Assembly (NCBI GenBank): GCA_905235825.1
Contig: CAJONH010000171.1
Coordinates: 1-9,801, forward strand
Reading direction: 5' to 3'
DNA: 9,801 nt
Source: Candidatus Gastranaerophilales bacterium
GTDB lineage: Bacteria > Cyanobacteriota > Vampirovibrionia > Gastranaerophilales > Gastranaerophilaceae
In this document: positions 6,301-9,801 of the stretch, one piece after another
Layout: every line of letters starts with the position of its first letter
How positions within the stretch are numbered: the first letter of the stretch is position 1
The notes under the pieces: model-generated
What the model was told of the DNA's origin: nothing
Databases searched by the model: none
The model's input: the letters and a program-made list of their open reading frames with translations, nothing else
Program-made: the position numbers and the translations under genes

Positions 6301-8031
6301 ATGAGAATGTCGCAATTATTTGTTCAAACTTTACGTGAGTTTCCCTCCGATGCAGAGGTTATAAGCCATAAATTACTCGTTCGTGCGGGATATATAAGAA
6401 AACTGGCAAACGGAGTTTATAATTATCTGCCTTTAATGTGGCGAGTTCTGAAAAAAGTTGAAAATATAGTCCGTGAAGAAATGGATAGAGCCGGAGCTCA
6501 GGAGCTTTTAATGCCGTTCGTACAGCCTGCCGAATTGTGGCAGGAATCAGGAAGATGGGATGTATACGGTAAAGAATTGATGAGATTAAAAGACAGACAT
6601 TCAAGAGAAATGTGTCTTGGCCCTACCCACGAAGAAGTTATTACATCAATAGCAAGAGAAGGCATCCGCTCATATAAACAATTACCTGTTAACTTATATC
6701 AAATACAATCTAAGTTCAGAGATGAAATAAGACCGAGATTTGGTCTGCTGCGTGGCAGAGAATTTATAATGAAGGATGCATACAGCTTTGATGCTAATCA
6801 GGAAGGACTTGAAAAGTCTTACAAAATAATGTGGGATGCATATACGAGAATATTTGAACGCTGCGGACTTGAAACAAAAGCAGTACAGTCTGATTCGGGT
6901 GCAATAGGCGGAAGCGTATCGCATGAATTTATGGTGCTTGTAAACGAAAAAGCAGAAAATAATGCAGGTGAAAATGATGTATTCTATTGCACAAAATGCG
7001 ATTACAGTGCGAACTCAAATCATGCAGTATCAATTTTAAATTCTGCTGAAACCACAGGCAGATTTGAAAAATCTCAAATAGTTGATACTCCCGATACAGG
7101 TTCAATAGAAGACCTGGCAAAATTTTTAGAAGTTCCGGAAACTGTTATTTGTAAAGCTCTTGTTTATGTAATAGACGGAAAATATGTTGTTGCACTAATA
7201 AGAGGCGATAGAACAGTTGAAGAAACCAAATTGATGAATGCTTTTGCCGGAAATGAAATAAGAATTGCAAGAAATGATGAAATAGAAGAAATTATGTCAG
7301 CATCGGGATTAAGTGCAATATCGGGATTTATAGGACCAAAAGGTCTTAAAAATGTTGAAATTATTGCTGATGAAACGGTTAAAGAACTTAAAAACTTTGT
7401 AATAGGCATTAATCAAACAGATAAACATTTAGTCGGTGCAAACTGGGGAGCTGATGTTGATTTACCCGAAAAAATTGCGGATATAAGACTTGTTGAAGAA
7501 GGCGATAAATGCCCCTGCTGCGGAGCTGATTTAAAAGTAACAAAAGGTATTGAAGTAGGTAATATATTCCAGCTCGGCACAAAATATTCAAAAGCAATGA
7601 ATGCAACATTCACAGATAAAGACGGACAGGAAAAACCGTTCATAATGGGATGTTATGGAATTGGAATTACTAGAACGGCAGCGGCGGCAGTTGAAAGACA
7701 TCATGATGAATATGGTATTATCTGGCCCGTTTCAATTGCACCATACCTTGTAACTATTGTTCCCGTAAGTGATGCGGATGAAGAACAAATGAAAGTTGCA
7801 ACGGATATTTATAATAAACTTTTGGAAAAAGGTGTGGAAGTTCTTCTTGATGACAGAAGCGAAAGAGCCGGCGTAAAACTTAAAGATGCCGATTTAATAG
7901 GTATTCCTTACCGTATAACTGTAGGTAAAACAATAAAAGATAATTTGATTGAATTTAAAACACGTGCTACTAATGAAACACAGACTATATCGCCAGAAAA
8001 AGCAATAGAAAAAATTTGTAATATTTCTTAA
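6301..8031 (+). CDS. proS: Prolyl-tRNA synthetase, bacterial type with editing domain
   Basis: A 576-residue class II aminoacyl-tRNA synthetase that charges tRNA-Pro in the cytoplasm. It starts MRMSQLF, like the MRxSQ start of E. coli ProS, so the ATG at 6301 is preferred to the one at 6307; AGAGGA lies 9 nt before. Motif 1 is in AGAQELLMP, motif 2 is FRDEIRPRFGLLRGREF with R140, and motif 3 is MGCYGIGITR with R458. Between motifs 2 and 3, about residues 245-390 form the insertion (YbaK-like) domain that hydrolyses mischarged Ala-tRNA-Pro: it contains VICKALVYVIDGKYVVALIRGDR and the GFIGPKGL loop. Cysteine pairs C230/C233 (YCTKCDYSAN) and C404/C406/C407 (CPCCG) flank the insert and probably bind zinc. 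The C-terminal anticodon-binding domain spans about 475-576 (YLVTIVPVS onward, LLDDRSERAGVKLKDADLIGIPYRI). Length and all motifs are as expected for the bacterial long form. Confidence 0.98.
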   Translation: MRMSQLFVQTLREFPSDAEVISHKLLVRAGYIRKLANGVYNYLPLMWRVLKKVENIVREEMDRAGAQELLMPFVQPAELWQESGRWDVYGKELMRLKDRHSREMCLGPTHEEVITSIAREGIRSYKQLPVNLYQIQSKFRDEIRPRFGLLRGREFIMKDAYSFDANQEGLEKSYKIMWDAYTRIFERCGLETKAVQSDSGAIGGSVSHEFMVLVNEKAENNAGENDVFYCTKCDYSANSNHAVSILNSAETTGRFEKSQIVDTPDTGSIEDLAKFLEVPETVICKALVYVIDGKYVVALIRGDRTVEETKLMNAFAGNEIRIARNDEIEEIMSASGLSAISGFIGPKGLKNVEIIADETVKELKNFVIGINQTDKHLVGANWGADVDLPEKIADIRLVEEGDKCPCCGADLKVTKGIEVGNIFQLGTKYSKAMNATFTDKDGQEKPFIMGCYGIGITRTAAAAVERHHDEYGIIWPVSIAPYLVTIVPVSDADEEQMKVATDIYNKLLEKGVEVLLDDRSERAGVKLKDADLIGIPYRITVGKTIKDNLIEFKTRATNETQTISPEKAIEKICNIS

Positions 8032-8099
8032 TTTATAAAGAATTTTCATCAAAAATTTCTCTTGAGTATATTTAATTAAAAAGTAAAGGGAAACAGGTA

Positions 8100-9113
8100 G
8101 TGATTTCAAAAGCACAGAATTACGGAATATACGGTTCCGGCAGCTATAAGCCTATGTCATTTAACAGGTTTGGGAGCAGTGATGTTTCGGATATACTATC
8201 AAAAGGAAATAAAGCCTTAAATGAAAATAAATTCAGCGAGGCTATGAAATATTATAATCAGGCTTTAAATAAAAATCCCGATGAAATTAAAACATACAGA
8301 CAAATGGCAAAAGCACAATTCGGACTAAAGGATTATGTTAATGCCGAAAAAAATTTTAAAATATATCTTGAAGAAAATCCCGATGATAGCGATATTTTAA
8401 TAGAATTGGGAGAAACCCAAAGACAAATGGGGCATTATCATAAAGCATTAAATACGTTTCAAGATGCTTATAAACTTGATAAATCAAATGACCTTGCAAA
8501 AAGAAGCCTGCTCACAACAAAGAATGATATACTTGCAGTTTATTCGCCCGATAGAGCAAGAAAAGAAAAAGAAGCATTTGCTCAAAAAAATTTGCAGGAT
8601 GCTCTAAAAATGACTGTTGATTATTTAACCCCTAAATACATGAATGAACTAAAAGATGTAAAATTCCAATTTGGAAAAACCGCATCAATGGGTGGAACCG
8701 GAAATATTGCACAATATGAAAACTCAAAAAAATCAATAACTGTTTCAAATTCTTATATATATGCATCACCTCAAGTAATTGCTGCATATTTATCACACGA
8801 ATCGGTGCATGCACACGACAATGACCCGTATACTTCCGTCAGGGAAGAACAGGATGCTTATGAAGTTGCTGCAAAATTTTGGATAAAAAATTCAAACGGA
8901 GTAAAAGACCCTGAAATGGATTATGCGGCAGAACTTTATAAAAAATCTCCCGATACATTAAAAACAAGAGTTGCAGAAATTTATACTCTGCGTGATCCTT
9001 ATATTTCGGAAACATCACCAAACCATCCTCCGAAAAAATTATTTCATTGGGGAACAACTGATAAATCTCATGCCGCAAGCCAATCTATAAGAACTTATGA
9101 TATAATAGCATAA
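8100..9113 (+). CDS. TPR protein with C-terminal HExxH metallopeptidase-like domain
   Basis: A 337-residue protein of no named family that I know. A Gly/Ser/Tyr-rich N-terminus (residues 1-27) without a signal peptide leads into three tetratricopeptide repeats at about 29-60, 62-94 and 96-128 (each ending near NP or LDKS), which normally mediate protein binding. The C-terminal half holds S232-HESVHAHD: H233-E234-xx-H237 is a zinc peptidase signature with E234 as general base, and the helix that follows (REEQDAYEVAAKFW) offers E249, E250 or E255 as third zinc ligand, as in gluzincin-like enzymes. Proteolysis is inferred, not shown. The start is GTG at 8100, supported by AAGGG at 8086-8090 (9 nt spacing); the next in-frame ATG (8154) lacks a site and would cut the N-terminus. 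It follows proS by 68 nt with no clear terminator, so co-transcription is possible. The 41-nt gap to the convergent regulator gene shows no terminator. Confidence 0.82.
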   Translation: MISKAQNYGIYGSGSYKPMSFNRFGSSDVSDILSKGNKALNENKFSEAMKYYNQALNKNPDEIKTYRQMAKAQFGLKDYVNAEKNFKIYLEENPDDSDILIELGETQRQMGHYHKALNTFQDAYKLDKSNDLAKRSLLTTKNDILAVYSPDRARKEKEAFAQKNLQDALKMTVDYLTPKYMNELKDVKFQFGKTASMGGTGNIAQYENSKKSITVSNSYIYASPQVIAAYLSHESVHAHDNDPYTSVREEQDAYEVAAKFWIKNSNGVKDPEMDYAAELYKKSPDTLKTRVAEIYTLRDPYISETSPNHPPKKLFHWGTTDKSHAASQSIRTYDIIA

Positions 9114-9154
9114 TTCGCTTTTTGGGGATAAGAATAAAAATAAGATAATAGATA

Positions 9155-9382
9155 TTAATTATATGAAAAATCTAATAAATCTTTTTCTTTCACATTAAGT
9201 ACATCTGCAATTTGAAATAATAAGTCTAAACTAATTCCTTTTTTTGCTGTTTCAACTTTTGCAAGATGTTCTCTTGATATATTTAACTTGTCAGCTAAAT
9301 CATTTTGCGATAAATGATTTAGCTTTCTGGCATTCTTAATATTTTTCCCTAACATTATATATTTTGTAGTCTTACTTGTCAT
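9155..9382 (-). CDS. XRE-family helix-turn-helix regulator
   Basis: A 75-residue protein consisting of almost nothing but one HTH_3 (Cro/C1-type) domain, residues 12-70: LGKNIKNARKLNHLSQNDLA, then DKLNISREHLAKVE as turn and recognition helix, then the closing helices SLDLLFQIADVLNV. Such proteins bind DNA as dimers and usually repress their own promoter. The frame is open back to 9454, but the added residues (FSILIFVLFKTTYF) are hydrophobic and unlike the family, and that region overlaps the start of the divergent gene; the ATG at 9380-9382 is the most sensible start, though no good ribosome binding site precedes it, and a start at 9353-9355 is possible. It diverges from the ATP-grasp gene at 9444 with about 60 nt between them, suggesting control of that gene. 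No toxin gene is adjacent, so it is not read as an antitoxin. Confidence 0.85.
   Translation of the reverse strand: MTSKTTKYIMLGKNIKNARKLNHLSQNDLADKLNISREHLAKVETAKKGISLDLLFQIADVLNVKEKDLLDFSYN
9365..9374. repeat. Direct repeat copy 1, TGTAGTCTTA (candidate operator)
   Basis: Exact 10-bp match to 9416-9425, same orientation, 51 bp apart (close to five helical turns). This copy lies just upstream of the -35 of the plus-strand promoter and inside the first codons of the XRE gene. Confidence 0.55.
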
Positions 9383-9403
9383 AATTTTATTTTCGTGTAT
9401 AAT
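9376..9403 (+). promoter_or_regulatory. Promoter of the second ATP-grasp gene, overlapping the XRE promoter
   Basis: TTGTCA (9376-9381) and TATAAT (9398-9403) are 16 nt apart, a near-consensus sigma-70-type promoter, giving a start near 9410 and a leader of about 34 nt to the ATG at 9444. On the minus strand the same A/T block reads TTATAC (9402-9397) preceded by TGA, with a weak TTAAGA (9426-9421) 18 nt upstream, a plausible promoter for the XRE gene. The two promoters thus overlap face to face. Confidence 0.62.
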
Positions 9404-9415
9404 CAGCATAAAGTA

Positions 9416-9425
9416 TGTAGTCTTA
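9416..9425. repeat. Direct repeat copy 2, TGTAGTCTTA (candidate operator)
   Basis: Identical to 9365-9374. It lies just downstream of the expected start point of the plus-strand promoter and covers the -35 region of the minus-strand XRE promoter, a position where a bound repressor would block both. Confidence 0.55.
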
Positions 9426-9443
9426 AAGAGAACAAAAATTAAA

Positions 9444-9801
9444 ATGGAAAACATATTTAATTTTTTAAGAAAAAATGATATAGGAAATCCGCCATGGGAT
9501 TATTACGTTCTCAAAAACTTAGATGAAAAGGAGTATCCCCGTTACTTAGCTAAATTGTTTTATCTTAATACGGGAGAAAAACTTCCGTTGAAATTTGATT
9601 TTAAAAATAAATCGTGGATTATTGATAAGAAAAAATGTAAAACGTTTAATCAAAAAATACAATGGTTGAAACTTTATGATACAACTGATTTAAAAAGAAA
9701 ATGTACTGATAAAGCAGCGGTAAGAGATTATGTAGCGGAAAAGATTGGTGAAGATTACTTAAAACCTGTGTTGCAGATAATACCGTCATTAAATTGCGAT
9801 T
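9444..9801 (+). CDS. TupA-like ATP-grasp ligase, N-terminal part (3' end outside window)
   Basis: Open from the ATG at 9444 to the window edge: 119 complete codons. Residues 67-110 (KTFNQKIQWLKLYD, then CTDKAAVRDYVAEKIGEDYL and KPVL) carry the characteristic N-terminal pattern of TupA-like ATP-grasp proteins, in which a FNEKIQWLKLYD helix is followed by a DK-x-x-VR-x-YV segment that opens the ATP-grasp fold. The ATP-binding and catalytic parts lie beyond the window. A modest AAGAG at 9426-9430 is the only ribosome binding site candidate. Expression is probably governed by the promoter at 9376-9403 and the divergent XRE regulator. The family usually acts in surface polymer or peptide-ligation chemistry; the substrate is unknown. 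It is the second such gene in the window, the other lying at the opposite edge, but the visible parts do not overlap and cannot be compared. Confidence 0.82.
   Translation, partial: MENIFNFLRKNDIGNPPWDYYVLKNLDEKEYPRYLAKLFYLNTGEKLPLKFDFKNKSWIIDKKKCKTFNQKIQWLKLYDTTDLKRKCTDKAAVRDYVAEKIGEDYLKPVLQIIPSLNCD

Noticed and set aside
6359..8115. Several minus-strand frames opposite proS
   Set aside because: All lie antisense to a complete, fully motif-supported synthetase and none shows a recognisable domain or start site.
9155..9382. XRE protein as antitoxin of a toxin-antitoxin pair
   Set aside because: No small toxin-like gene is adjacent on the same strand; the neighbours are a convergent TPR/HExxH gene and a divergent ATP-grasp gene.
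9383..9454. Longer form of the XRE protein starting at 9454
   Set aside because: The added residues are hydrophobic and unlike the family, the start would overlap the divergent gene's ATG, and the promoter elements fall inside it.
1..9801. CRISPR array, tRNA genes or insertion sequence ends
   Set aside because: I found no regularly spaced repeats, no tRNA-like cloverleaf and no transposase remnant or terminal inverted repeats with target duplication.

Overview
AT-rich bacterial DNA. Genes are short-spaced, use Shine-Dalgarno sites of the GAGG/AGGG type with some TTG and GTG starts, and the code is standard. The mix of genes would fit a gut-type Gastranaerophilales (Melainabacteria) genome: a monocistronic rpsP, a bacterial-type proS with an editing insert, a cyanobacterial-style SNF2 helicase, TPR/HExxH proteins and TupA-like ATP-grasp genes. 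This placement is an inference from overall character; no marker here settles it, and an AT-rich Firmicute cannot be excluded.

Layout. (1) 1-832: the 3' part of a TupA-like ATP-grasp ligase gene, then after 13 nt a TTG-started gene for a 100-residue peptide with 11 cysteines, closed by a strong intrinsic terminator. (2) 833-1453: a long structured-looking leader, then rpsP (ribosomal protein bS16) with its own terminator. (3) 1454-2978: an AT-rich intergenic stretch and a sodium-coupled amino-acid symporter of the GltP/SstT superfamily. (4) 3014-6051: a 1000-residue SNF2-type ATPase. (5) 6050-6300: an intergenic region rich in inverted repeats, including a REP-like palindromic element. (6) 6301-9113: proS (prolyl-tRNA synthetase) followed by a TPR protein with a C-terminal HExxH metallopeptidase-like motif. 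(7) 9155-9801: a small XRE-type regulator on the minus strand, diverging from the 5' end of a second TupA-like ATP-grasp gene. Their short shared control region holds a good promoter bracketed by two copies of a 10-bp direct repeat.

How they may work together. Most of the middle (rpsP, transporter, SNF2, proS) looks like ordinary chromosomal genes in separate transcription units. The accessory interest lies at the two edges. At the left, an ATP-dependent ligase-family gene is tightly coupled to a leader-like, cysteine-rich small peptide, which resembles the layout of a ribosomally made, modified peptide pathway. At the right, a second ligase-family gene appears to be under local control of an XRE regulator. 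Both ligase genes are cut by the window edge, so their full domain content cannot be judged here.
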